A stretch of 43,407 nucleotides of DNA from Oxalobacteraceae bacterium (lineage in GTDB: Bacteria; Pseudomonadota; Gammaproteobacteria; Burkholderiales; Burkholderiaceae_D). The notes beneath the pieces are model-generated. The model was not told the DNA's origin, ran no database searches, and saw nothing but the letters and a program-made list of their open reading frames with translations. The position numbers were made by a program, and so were the translations under genes. Shown piece by piece: positions 1 through 8,101 of the stretch. Within the stretch, counting starts at the first letter, position 1. Every line of letters begins with the position of its first letter. The stretch covers positions 1 to 43,407 of the forward strand of contig JAHFQV010000025.1 in assembly GCA_023259175.1 (NCBI GenBank), written 5' to 3'.

Positions 1-63
1 AGACTTGGCTATCAAAATGCCTGGCATCTAGGCGGCGGCTTAGCCTTATGGCAGTTCAAATAA
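1..63 (+). CDS. C-terminal end of a truncated protein, rhodanese-like
   Basis: The window opens inside a reading frame in phase with base 1. It runs 20 codons and stops at TAA (61-63). The residues include LGYQNAWHLGGGLALWQ, which resembles the last strand and helix of rhodanese-type sulfurtransferase domains, where LGY, a H-L-x-GG turn and an A-W pair are common. Only the tail is visible, so the catalytic cysteine loop cannot be checked and the assignment rests on a short similarity. The stop codon lies inside the A-run that, on the other strand, is the T-tract of the terminator at 61-103. Confidence 0.5.
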   Translation, partial: RLGYQNAWHLGGGLALWQFK

Positions 64-103
64 AAAAGCGCTACCACCATCATCTGCATGAGGCTGGTAG
101 CGC
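61..103 (-). terminator. Rho-independent terminator (minus strand)
   Basis: A perfect 9-bp stem (68-76 with 95-103, GCGCTACCA/TGGTAGCGC) extends inward through CC/GG and TCAT/ATGA pairs to a CTGC loop, with single-base bulges at 79 and 94. On the minus strand it is followed directly by TTTTTTA. It would end transcripts from the lipoprotein gene that stops at 283. I see no convincing gene in the 180 bases between them. On the plus strand the hairpin is followed by AAAAC, so it is not a good terminator in that direction. Confidence 0.8.
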
Positions 104-282
104 AAAACACCACTACTGGAAAAATCGTCTTTTGTTCGCCAGTTTTTTCGGCGTTACTATGAGTGTCGACACGCCCATGTCGATCTCGAAAGCAAAAGTG
201 AGCGAGGCGAGACGGCATCAGCCTTTTTTCTAAGCAAAGATGCATGGTCCGCATCGCACACTGGAGGTGTCATGGGAGTGAA

Positions 283-528
283 CTATCGACCGCCTAAGGG
301 GTCGGTAGGTGTAATGGCCCGTGGCATGGTATTGATGTCGTCACCCGAAACGGTTTTTACATCATTTGATTTGCGTGGTTTTTTTTGCGGAATCATACTT
401 CCAGTTGTATAGCGTTGTTCAACAGCCACCTTGGGTTCGTTACTATCAGCAACTTCAATGCTGCTACAGGCACTCAATAGTGAAGTTAAAAAGAGAGCGG
501 CTAGGACACTAATTTGTTTTATTCTCAT
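283..528 (-). CDS. Small lipoprotein, function unknown
   Basis: An 81-residue protein with a type II signal peptide: short MRIK n-region, hydrophobic core, and lipobox LLSAC with the lipidated cysteine at residue 21. The mature part is short, polar and proline-rich (GSMIPQKKPRK, then MPRAITPTDPLGGR) and probably disordered. I chose ATG 528 because it gives a compact signal peptide and has AGAGA about seven bases upstream. A longer frame reaches 582 but would bury the signal. It stands alone with its own terminator at 61-103. A strong promoter overlapped by BlaI/MecI-like dyads lies 70-120 bases upstream. I do not recognise a function. Confidence 0.75.
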   Translation of the reverse strand: MRIKQISVLAALFLTSLLSACSSIEVADSNEPKVAVEQRYTTGSMIPQKKPRKSNDVKTVSGDDINTMPRAITPTDPLGGR

Positions 529-597
529 GATGTATTCTCTGTCGTAAGTAGGGTTAACAACTACAGGCAACAAAGAGCGCAAATCCCGCGCAAGTTG

Positions 598-647
598 TTT
601 TACACATGTAGTACGACAACTGTAGTATCAAGTGAGATGCTTGTCAA
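598..647 (-). promoter_or_regulatory. Promoter with overlapping BlaI/MecI-type tandem operator
   Basis: On the minus strand TTGACA (642-647) is separated by 17 bases from TACAGT (619-624), a near-consensus sigma-70 promoter reading toward the lipoprotein gene at 528. Two related 16-bp boxes, 598-613 and 612-627, cover the -10 and start-site region with a 14-bp offset, each ending TGTAGTA. The first has the perfect TACAnnTGTA core (601-610). The second has GACAnnTGTA (615-624). TACA/TGTA dyads over the -10 and start site are the known architecture of BlaI/MecI/CopY repressor operators. The regulator itself is not in the window. Confidence 0.55.
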
Positions 648-827
648 TACGCTTAGGCAAAAAATTTACGAATTGGTGCTTTCACCCTAGAAAAGGCGGT
701 CGGATGGATGTGAGTGTGCGGACATGTTCTTAGCACGCACACCAAACGGTGAAAAGATTTCAAATGGAAAATTCTAATCGATCAAACACTTAAAAAGGAC
801 TTTAGCGGTCAACTGCCGCTTCTCGGC

Positions 828-2714
828 TTATTTCCATTCACCTCGCAAAACCTGCACATAGTCGCGTAAGCTCTCGGGACTGACGGTATCTGGCGTTTGA
901 GGTGTTCCTACCGCAAGCTCTAGCCGGGAGAATGGCCCGCGCTTAAATGAGCGATGAAAAGGGTTTGTAATATCGCGTGAGAGCAAACTACCCCATAGAC
1001 CACGTAAAGCCATAGGAATGACGGGTACTGGAGAGCGTTCGAGGATTTTCATGATCCCGCCTTTAAATTCATTGATTTCACCGTCTCGGGTTAACCGCCC
1101 TTCTGGAAAAATACAGACCAAATCGCCTTCATGCAAAGCTTGCGCAATATCGACGAAAGCTTTTTCCATGAGCCAAGGATCCTCTTTTGCCGAGGCGATA
1201 GGAATTGCTTTCGCAGTCCTAAATATCCAAGAAAGGAAAGGAATCTTAAAAATACGATGATCCATGACAAAACGTATCGGGCGTGGACTCATCCCCATAA
1301 TGACAATCGCATCCATGTAACTCACATGATTACACACTAAAACGGCAGCGCCTTCTTTGGGGATATTGCCGAGCTCAATACCGCGTACTCGATACACCGT
1401 GTGTATCAATAGCCAAGCAATAAAGCGCATTAAAAACTCGGGCACCACACTGAAAATGTATAAGGCGACGATGGCATTCATGATCGCGGTCGCCATAAAA
1501 ATTTGCGGGATCGTAAATTTAAAATGCAGCATCACGACCCCGACCATCGTTGCGAGCACCATGAACAAAGCGTTCATGATATTCATGCCTGCAATGGTGC
1601 GTGATAAATGTTGTGGGTCGCTACGCGTTTGAATCAAAGCGAACAGCGGCACGATGTAGAGTCCACCAAAAATACCGATCATAAAAATATCAAACAAGAT
1701 TTTATAGCTGCCGACTTGGTCGATAAAACCCATCGCCGCGACCTGGTTGAGGTTGGTGTACGTTAAGCTAGACAGATAGAGATCAAAGCCAAAAATCGAC
1801 AAGCCAATGGCACCAAACGGCACCAATCCAATTTCAACTTTGTGGCCAGATAGGCGTTCACACAATAAGGAACCGGCCCCGATGCCGAAAGAAAAAACTG
1901 TTAGGAGCAAAACAAAAACACTATGATCGCCATGCAAATAAACTTTAGCGTATTGTGGAAACTGCGCCAATAAAATCGCACCGAAAAACCAAAACCAGGA
2001 GTTGGCCAACAGAGATAAGAAGACGGGCCGGTTTTTTTTGCTAAAACTGATATTGCGCACCGTCTCGCTAGCGGCATTCCAGTTAATCACCAGATCAGGG
2101 GCAGGCGCAGGCGAATACGGCACACGCAGCGTAAATAACCAGCCCAGCAAAGCGATTAAAATCGTGCCGACCGCAATGAGTTCCACGCCCCAAGGCTTGT
2201 GTACGACTAGCATTGCGCCTAGGATTTCACCCAATAAAATTCCAACAAAGGTCCCCATTTCAATGACACCATTGCCACCCACCAGTTCATCTGAATTAAG
2301 GTGCTGCGGCAAATATGCATACTTAACAGGCCCGAACAAAGTTGAGTGAATCCCCATCCCAGCCACTGCTGCGACTAAGAGCCAGAGATGATGGCCTAAC
2401 CAACCAATCGCAGCAACGCACATAATCGCAATTTCTAGCAATTTGACATAGCGGGCAACTCGCCCTTTTTCAAATTTATCCGCCAATTGACCCGAGGTCG
2501 CGGAAAACAAAACATAGGGCAAAATAAAAAGCCCAGGAATTAAATTATTGAGTAAGTCAATGTTGATGGTGGTCCACGACAGCGCGTCGTAAGTCAGTAC
2601 GGTAAGTAGCGCGGTCTTAAATACATTGTCATTGAATGCGCCTAAAAATTGCGCCCAAAAAAATGGCGCAAAGCGACGTTCTTTTAATAGAGAAAATTGG
2701 CTATGCTGACTCAT
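828..2714 (-). CDS. LplT-like MFS transporter fused to PlsC-type acyltransferase
   Basis: A 628-residue inner-membrane protein. Residues about 10-430 form a major-facilitator domain (GAFNDNVFKTALLTV near residue 25, many helices) like LplT, the lysophospholipid flippase. Residues about 440-625 are a PlsC acyltransferase with the catalytic NHVSYMD block (462-468) and FPEGR (536-540). The expected role is to flip lysophospholipid inward and reacylate it. E. coli Aas also has an acyl-ACP synthetase domain, which is absent here. It lies 74 bases downstream of lolD on the same strand. A weak hairpin (804-820) follows the stop, with a T-run nine bases later on the minus strand. Confidence 0.85.
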   Translation of the reverse strand: MSQHSQFSLLKERRFAPFFWAQFLGAFNDNVFKTALLTVLTYDALSWTTINIDLLNNLIPGLFILPYVLFSATSGQLADKFEKGRVARYVKLLEIAIMCVAAIGWLGHHLWLLVAAVAGMGIHSTLFGPVKYAYLPQHLNSDELVGGNGVIEMGTFVGILLGEILGAMLVVHKPWGVELIAVGTILIALLGWLFTLRVPYSPAPAPDLVINWNAASETVRNISFSKKNRPVFLSLLANSWFWFFGAILLAQFPQYAKVYLHGDHSVFVLLLTVFSFGIGAGSLLCERLSGHKVEIGLVPFGAIGLSIFGFDLYLSSLTYTNLNQVAAMGFIDQVGSYKILFDIFMIGIFGGLYIVPLFALIQTRSDPQHLSRTIAGMNIMNALFMVLATMVGVVMLHFKFTIPQIFMATAIMNAIVALYIFSVVPEFLMRFIAWLLIHTVYRVRGIELGNIPKEGAAVLVCNHVSYMDAIVIMGMSPRPIRFVMDHRIFKIPFLSWIFRTAKAIPIASAKEDPWLMEKAFVDIAQALHEGDLVCIFPEGRLTRDGEINEFKGGIMKILERSPVPVIPMALRGLWGSLLSRDITNPFHRSFKRGPFSRLELAVGTPQTPDTVSPESLRDYVQVLRGEWK

Positions 2715-2788
2715 GGTTTAATTTTTTCCTTCCATTTCAATCATATGGATATTCATGCGCGAACGAATTAGTTTGCCGTCCTTCGTTC

Positions 2789-3499
2789 TTAGACAGTAGA
2801 CTCGGCAACCAAACCTTTTTCAGTTAAGCGCAGCACGCGATCACAACGTTTCGCGAGTGCTGCATCATGGGTGACGATGACAAACGCAGTTTTCGAGGTC
2901 TTAGCCAATTCCAGCATCAAGGCAAAAATTTGATCAGCAATACCGCGGTCGAGGTTGCCCGTCGGTTCGTCAGCCAGAACACAGGCAGGATTTGTCACCA
3001 AAGCACGCGCCAAAGCGACCCGTTGTCTTTCACCGCCCGATAGCTCGCCCGGCACATGACTGATGCGATGTTCCATGCCGACCTTGGTCAGCATTTCGCG
3101 CGCCAAGCTCTGTGCTTCACTACGCTTCATACGACGAATCAGCAGCGGCATAGCGACATTGTCGAGCGCAGAAAATTCGGGTAGGAGATGATGAAATTGG
3201 TAAACGAAACCCAGGGATTGGTTACGTAAATCCCCTCTCGCCCGCTCGCCTAGATCAGCAAAATCCTTGCTCAGCAATTGAACCTCACCATTGGTTGGTG
3301 TATCGAGCCCACCCAAAAGATGTAGTAAGGTCGATTTACCGGAGCCTGAAGCGCCCACGATGGCAATGCGCTCGCCAGCGGAAATCGAAAAATTAATACT
3401 ATGGAGGACACGCACTGCAGTCTCGCCAAGGCCAAAAGTTTTGGATAGATTTTTACAGCTTAAAACTCTTTGCATGGATTTTTCTTGAAAATTATTCAT
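2789..3499 (-). CDS. lolD: Lipoprotein-releasing system ATPase LolD
   Basis: ATPase of the LolCDE-type transporter, which extracts outer-membrane lipoproteins from the inner membrane and passes them to LolA. The 236 residues carry Walker [10 protein letters not shown] (49-57), signature LSGGERQ (153-159) and Walker B with [11 protein letters not shown] (174-184), followed by an H-loop in IVTHD. ATG 3499 overlaps the end of lolC (ATGAATAA) and has GGAGG about ten bases upstream. A second ATG at 3475 would remove eight residues and is nearer the family's usual start, but its Shine-Dalgarno is weaker. Translation is coupled to lolC. Confidence 0.95.
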   Translation of the reverse strand: MNNFQEKSMQRVLSCKNLSKTFGLGETAVRVLHSINFSISAGERIAIVGASGSGKSTLLHLLGGLDTPTNGEVQLLSKDFADLGERARGDLRNQSLGFVYQFHHLLPEFSALDNVAMPLLIRRMKRSEAQSLAREMLTKVGMEHRISHVPGELSGGERQRVALARALVTNPACVLADEPTGNLDRGIADQIFALMLELAKTSKTAFVIVTHDAALAKRCDRVLRLTEKGLVAESTV

Positions 3500-4751
3500 A
3501 ACGTAAAGCCTCCGCGGGATTTACGCGAGCCGCACGCAAGCTAGGATAGATCGTCGATAAAAATGCCATGATCAATGCGATTCCACCAATACTATAGACA
3601 TCATCCCAATGCAAGTCAGAAGGGACGGTACTGATCACGTACACTTCCTTTGCTAAAAATTGAATTCCTAATGCCCTCTCAATAAGTGGAACAATCACGT
3701 CAATATTAAGTGCCGTCACTGTGCCAAAAAATACGCCGAGCGCCGTTCCCATAAATGCGACGATTCCACCTTGAACTAAAAATATTTTCATTATCGATAG
3801 CGGAGATGCGCCCAAGGTTCTTAAAATCGCGATGTCCGCTTGCTTTTCTGAAACCGTCACAATCAAACTCGAAATTAGGTTGAAAGAAGCGACCAAAATA
3901 ATTAAAGCCAAAATAATAAACATCATGATTTTTTCAGTTTTTACTGCAGCAAAATAACTATTGTTTTGCTGCGACCAATCGCGTGAAATTAAATTGCCCC
4001 CCAAAGTACGGCTCAATTCATACGCCACTTGCGGCGCTTGCAGCATGTCTTTGACTTTGAGTCGTATCCCAGTCGGTGCGTCTTGGCGGAAGAATTTTTC
4101 AGCGTCACTTAGATGAATAAACGCCATCGCAGAATCAAATTCATAGTGTCCCGCTTCAAATACAGCGACAACCGTAAACGCTTTTAAGCGTGGCAAGGTT
4201 CCTGCTGGGGTGATCTGCCCCTCCGCAGCGGCAAGCGTGACTTTGTCACCAATGCCTATATGCATCGCCCGCGCCAAATCAATGCCCAAAATAATATTGA
4301 AAGCCCCTGCTTTCAAATCATCTAAATGCCCCGCTTTGACCTTGGTCGCGACGATGGAAACTTTGGGCTCTTCTTCAGGCAAAATACCGCGCAAAATCGC
4401 ACCACGCATGATGCCGTCGTTAATTATCATGGCTTGCGCATCGACATAGGGCGCCGCACCCAGAACTGCGGAATGTTTTTGCACTTCCTTTGCGGTCGCT
4501 TGCCAGTCGGGAATTTGACCGCTGGCATCAAAGACCTCTATGTGCGGCAATACCGACAACATACGATCACGCACCTCCTTCTGAAAGCCATTCATGACCG
4601 ATAAAACGATAATTAAGGTAGCCACCCCTAAGGCGATACCCGCCATCGAAATAAGTGAAATAAAAGAGATGAAACTATTACGGCCACTACGTCGTCCCGC
4701 GCGGGTGTAGCGCAAACCAACGAGCCATTCAAACGAAATATTTTTCAGCAA
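3492..4751 (-). CDS. lolC: Lipoprotein-releasing system permease LolC/LolE
   Basis: A 419-residue permease with one N-terminal membrane helix (about 30-55), a large periplasmic MacB-like region, and three C-terminal helices (about 275-400) ending in [16 protein letters not shown], typical of LolC/E. Only one permease gene is present, as in organisms where a single LolF-like protein forms a homodimer with LolD. The start is TTG at 4751 with AGGG upstream. No ATG precedes the conserved [13 protein letters not shown] segment, so the non-ATG start seems real. It is divergent from the 4902 gene across 150 bases. Confidence 0.92.
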   Translation of the reverse strand: MLKNISFEWLVGLRYTRAGRRSGRNSFISFISLISMAGIALGVATLIIVLSVMNGFQKEVRDRMLSVLPHIEVFDASGQIPDWQATAKEVQKHSAVLGAAPYVDAQAMIINDGIMRGAILRGILPEEEPKVSIVATKVKAGHLDDLKAGAFNIILGIDLARAMHIGIGDKVTLAAAEGQITPAGTLPRLKAFTVVAVFEAGHYEFDSAMAFIHLSDAEKFFRQDAPTGIRLKVKDMLQAPQVAYELSRTLGGNLISRDWSQQNNSYFAAVKTEKIMMFIILALIILVASFNLISSLIVTVSEKQADIAILRTLGASPLSIMKIFLVQGGIVAFMGTALGVFFGTVTALNIDVIVPLIERALGIQFLAKEVYVISTVPSDLHWDDVYSIGGIALIMAFLSTIYPSLRAARVNPAEALRYE

Positions 4752-4901
4752 AGGAGTTTTCCCTAAATTAAATTAACCGAGCATATCAATGCGGATTCGC
4801 AAGACCATTTTGCCTACATCATCGCCGCCTGCGCTTAATGAAAACCTCGGAAAAGTGTAAGTCTTGTCAATCAGTGCGCTAGTTTGCCATACAATAGCGA
4901 G

Positions 4902-5891
4902 ATGAGCTATTTAGAATTAATAATCCCATTCGCGATTCCCCCTGCAGCACATGCGAAAGACTTGCTGCGCCAATTGCATATGCCCGCTTTCGAGCGCCTT
5001 TGCGGTTTTTCACGCTTGCGCGAACAGAAGAAATTTGAGGACTGGGATGCCGCTTTACCGCACGAGCGCTGGTTATTTCCAAGCGCTGCTGCGCAAAGCC
5101 CTGCCAATACGCATAATCGTATGCATACTTTGGGGCTCGTGTTTGAAGAAGGTTATTGGCTGAGCCTGCATCCGGTACATATCCACATCGCACGCGACCA
5201 TTTAGTGCTCACCGATTTTCGCAGACTCGCAATCAAAGAAGAGGAAGCGCGAGCCTTGTTCGATGTCGCGCAAGATTGCTGTGCCGAATTTGGGAAAACT
5301 TTGCTTTGGGGTGACAACAACAACTGGTTTTTGCGCGCCGATACTTGGCAAGACCTGCAGACGGCCAGCCAAGATGCCGCTTGTGGTCATGCGATTGATA
5401 TTTGGATGCCTAAAGGCGAATCGGCGCGAGAATGGCGCAAGCTTCAAAATGAAATTCAGATGCTCTGGCACGGACATCCTTTGAATCATGCCCGTGAAGA
5501 ACAGGGTTTAAGGACCATCAACTCTTTGTGGATAGACTCGGGAAGTACGCAAGTGCTTGACTCCACGGCAGCGAGACCAGCACTTGATGCAAGCGAAGGT
5601 TTTGCCGCCCTAGCGTCACGACTGCAAGACCATAACGGTGTTAAGCCAAAGCGTATTTACTTTCCGCAATTGATAGAATCGGCGCTCAATAATGACTGGG
5701 GATTGTGGCTGCAAGAGATGCAAAAACTTGAAACCAATACTTTCGCGGTCATAGAACGAATTATGCTGAGTAAAGAAGTCAAACACGTCGATTTAATTTT
5801 GAGTGATGCGCAGCAAATTATTACCCTCGAACTTCAAGCTAAAAAATTCTGGTCGTTCTGGCGAAAACCTTCTCTGCAAAAAATATTATGA
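4902..5891 (+). CDS. Conserved hypothetical protein upstream of recJ
   Basis: A 329-residue soluble protein without signal peptide or membrane helices, beginning MSYLELIIPFAIPP. I recall relatives next to recJ in Burkholderiales that databases label phosphoglycerate-mutase-like, but I see no metal-binding or phospho-acceptor motifs of that superfamily and would not transfer the name. It is rich in tryptophan and in charged residues. ATG 4902 is preferred over an upstream in-frame TTG at 4884. Its stop overlaps the recJ start as ATGA, so the two are translationally coupled and a link to RecJ is possible. A TACAAT (4890-4895) sits just before the start but has no well-spaced -35. Confidence 0.8.
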   Translation: MSYLELIIPFAIPPAAHAKDLLRQLHMPAFERLCGFSRLREQKKFEDWDAALPHERWLFPSAAAQSPANTHNRMHTLGLVFEEGYWLSLHPVHIHIARDHLVLTDFRRLAIKEEEARALFDVAQDCCAEFGKTLLWGDNNNWFLRADTWQDLQTASQDAACGHAIDIWMPKGESAREWRKLQNEIQMLWHGHPLNHAREEQGLRTINSLWIDSGSTQVLDSTAARPALDASEGFAALASRLQDHNGVKPKRIYFPQLIESALNNDWGLWLQEMQKLETNTFAVIERIMLSKEVKHVDLILSDAQQIITLELQAKKFWSFWRKPSLQKIL

Positions 5892-7591
5892 CCCAAATTC
5901 GTGTCCGCCCTTACTCATTTCGCCACGCAGAAATGCTGCGTCAATCGGGACTGCACCCAGTACTGGCGCGCATCTTCGCAGCCCGCGGCATTCAGGATGC
6001 AGGGCAATTGAGTACCGAATTAAAGGCGCTCATACCACCACAGAACTTGCTCAATATTGATAAGGCCGCGCAATTCTTGGCCGATGCGATTGCAAGCAAA
6101 AAGAAAATTGTGATCGTCGCCGATTACGATTGTGATGGCGCGACTGCCTGCGCGGTGGGCTTACGCGGCTTGCGCATGCTAGGTGCGAACGTCGATTTTA
6201 TCGTGCCGAATCGATTTGAATATGGCTATGGTTTAACGCCGGAAATTGTCGAATTAACCGTGCGTGAAAAATCCCCCGACATTATTCTCACGGTGGACAA
6301 CGGTATCGCCAGTATTGAAGGGGTCGCTTGCGCCAATACTTTGGGCGTACAAGTACTTATCACTGACCATCATTTGCCCGCCGCGAGTTTGCCCAATGCG
6401 GCAGTCATCGTGAATCCAAACCAAGTGAACTGCCCCTTTCCCAGCAAAAATTTAGCAGGCGTGGGCGTGATGTTTTACGTATTATTGGCCTTGCGTGCGG
6501 AACAAAGACTACGCGGTCTTTTTGCAGCAAACGAGCAACCCAAATTAGACGTATTGTTAGACTTAGTTGCGCTAGGTACGGTTGCCGATGTGGTTAAGTT
6601 GGACGAAAACAATCGCATTTTGGTGGCTCAAGGTCTCAAGCGTATGCGTGCGGGGCGCATGCATGTGGGCTTGGCTGCACTGTTTCGTGTCGCAGGTCGC
6701 GAACCGAAACAGGCCAGTCCCTTCGATTTAGGATTTGCCTTGGGGCCGCGTTTAAATGCTGCGGGTCGCTTGGCCGACATGGCTTTGGGGATAGAATGTT
6801 TGATGAGCGATGATGAGGGGCGTGCCTGGCAGATCGCACAAGAACTCAATAGCATCAATGCAGAACGTAAGGATATCGAACGTGAAATGCAAGATGTAGC
6901 GCTACTCCACCTCGATCAATTTAAAGCCGACGATACCCATACCATTACCGTATTCGATGAGACCTGGCATCAAGGTGTCATTGGTATCGTCGCGTCGCGA
7001 CTTAAAGATAAATTTTTCCGCCCGACCATCACCTTTGCACCGGGCGATGAAGGTATCATCAAAGGATCGGGACGGTCAATTCCAGGTTTTCATTTGCGCG
7101 ATGCCCTCGACCTTGTTTCTAAGCGCGCGCCACAACTTATTTTAAAATTTGGCGGTCACGCGATGGCGGCAGGTTTAAGCATACGTGCCAGCGATTTTCA
7201 GACGTTTCAAATGCATTTCGAAGAAGTCGCAAAAGAATGGCTCAACACAGATCAGCTCGAACGTGTCATTGAAACCGATGGTGCGCTTGAAGAGGCTTAT
7301 TGTACGACCGATTTTATTGCACTCATCGACAGTCAAGTTTGGGGGCAAGGTTTTGCACCGCCGCTTTTTTGCGATGAATTTCGTTTGATTTCACAACGTA
7401 TTCTTAAAGAGCGTCATTTGAAAATGGTGCTCGAAAAAAATGGCCAACGCTACGACGCAATTTGGTTCGGCCATACCGATCAATTTGGCGAAAAAATCCG
7501 CGTTGCTTTTCGTTTAGACGCGAATGAATATCAAGGGGTCACCAAAGTACAATTAATGGTCGAGCACGTTGAAGCATTGGGATCAACTTAG
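5888..7591 (+). CDS. recJ: Single-stranded-DNA exonuclease RecJ
   Basis: 5'-to-3' ssDNA exonuclease for RecF-pathway recombination, mismatch repair and base-excision repair. The 567 residues carry the DHH-family motifs in order: VADYDCDGATA (about 75-85), TVDNGIAS, TDHHLPAA and VNPNQ, followed by the linker, the DHHA1 domain with FGGHAMAAGLS, and the C-terminal OB-fold. The length is normal. The start overlaps the preceding gene by ATGA. The stop lies inside a short tandem repeat shared with the 3' end of the convergent membrane-protein gene. Confidence 0.96.
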   Translation: MTQIRVRPYSFRHAEMLRQSGLHPVLARIFAARGIQDAGQLSTELKALIPPQNLLNIDKAAQFLADAIASKKKIVIVADYDCDGATACAVGLRGLRMLGANVDFIVPNRFEYGYGLTPEIVELTVREKSPDIILTVDNGIASIEGVACANTLGVQVLITDHHLPAASLPNAAVIVNPNQVNCPFPSKNLAGVGVMFYVLLALRAEQRLRGLFAANEQPKLDVLLDLVALGTVADVVKLDENNRILVAQGLKRMRAGRMHVGLAALFRVAGREPKQASPFDLGFALGPRLNAAGRLADMALGIECLMSDDEGRAWQIAQELNSINAERKDIEREMQDVALLHLDQFKADDTHTITVFDETWHQGVIGIVASRLKDKFFRPTITFAPGDEGIIKGSGRSIPGFHLRDALDLVSKRAPQLILKFGGHAMAAGLSIRASDFQTFQMHFEEVAKEWLNTDQLERVIETDGALEEAYCTTDFIALIDSQVWGQGFAPPLFCDEFRLISQRILKERHLKMVLEKNGQRYDAIWFGHTDQFGEKIRVAFRLDANEYQGVTKVQLMVEHVEALGST

Positions 7592-7620
7592 TTGAGCGAT
7601 CTTAGTTGAGCGAACTTAGT
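7587..7620. repeat. 14-bp tandem repeat between convergent gene ends
   Basis: CTTAGTTGAGCGA occurs at 7587-7599 and 7601-7613, with a third partial copy (CTTAGT) at 7615-7620. The first copy holds the recJ stop codon and the third holds the stop of the minus-strand gene ending at 7616. It looks like slippage or duplication in the 24-base convergent junction. I see no hairpin terminator there. Confidence 0.7.
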
Positions 7621-8101
7621 CGGATTTCGCAGCTAAACCTTCATCGAGTGCTGCGCAATTTTTCCCAACCAATTTCAGCACGCTGCCGATTAAGCCGATG
7701 ACAACGGGTTCGATTGCCCACTCAAGCTTAAAACCACGCCCTCCCAAATTAATCCACGATTCTAGGGTCGGCACCAAAAATAAGGCGGCGATAGCGGCGT
7801 AGACCAGATAATTTCCGATTGGTACCAAGCCTTTAAAAGCATCGCTCAAATTGGGCAAAGTGTGGTCTAGATTTTTTAGCCAATTGGAGGTCGCCCATAA
7901 GGCCGCTAGGTAACAAAGGGGCACTAATAATCCAGTCCAAAACCTAGGAAGATGGCGCGACATTCCGAGTGCATCGCTCAGGCTCAGGGAGTCAACCACC
8001 GCGTTAACCTGACTTAATTGAACGATGTGGTCGCTAATTAAATTAATCGTAAAAAGCACCACTAAGGCTTTAAGTAGAGGTGCGTAGCGTGCTATTTTCA
8101 T
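7616..8101 (-). CDS. Four-helix membrane protein coupled to Deg-like protease
   Basis: A 161-residue inner-membrane protein with four predicted helices (about 6-29, 54-75, 91-116 and 128-147) and a short charged C-terminus. Size and topology resemble DUF2975-type proteins, but I cannot identify a diagnostic motif. Its ATG overlaps the stop of the protease gene (ATGA), so the two are almost certainly co-translated and may act together at the envelope. No independent promoter is visible. Confidence 0.75.
   Translation of the reverse strand: MKIARYAPLLKALVVLFTINLISDHIVQLSQVNAVVDSLSLSDALGMSRHLPRFWTGLLVPLCYLAALWATSNWLKNLDHTLPNLSDAFKGLVPIGNYLVYAAIAALFLVPTLESWINLGGRGFKLEWAIEPVVIGLIGSVLKLVGKNCAALDEGLAAKSD

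Noticed and set aside
12-254. Minus-strand 80-codon frame at the left end
   Set aside because: It spans the terminator hairpin and overlaps the plus-strand gene tail. The residues are cysteine- and methionine-rich and unlike a protein.
4864-4895. TTGTCA/TACAAT promoter for the recJ operon
   Set aside because: The spacer is 20 bases and the -10 would place the start at the ATG itself, so I do not claim it.
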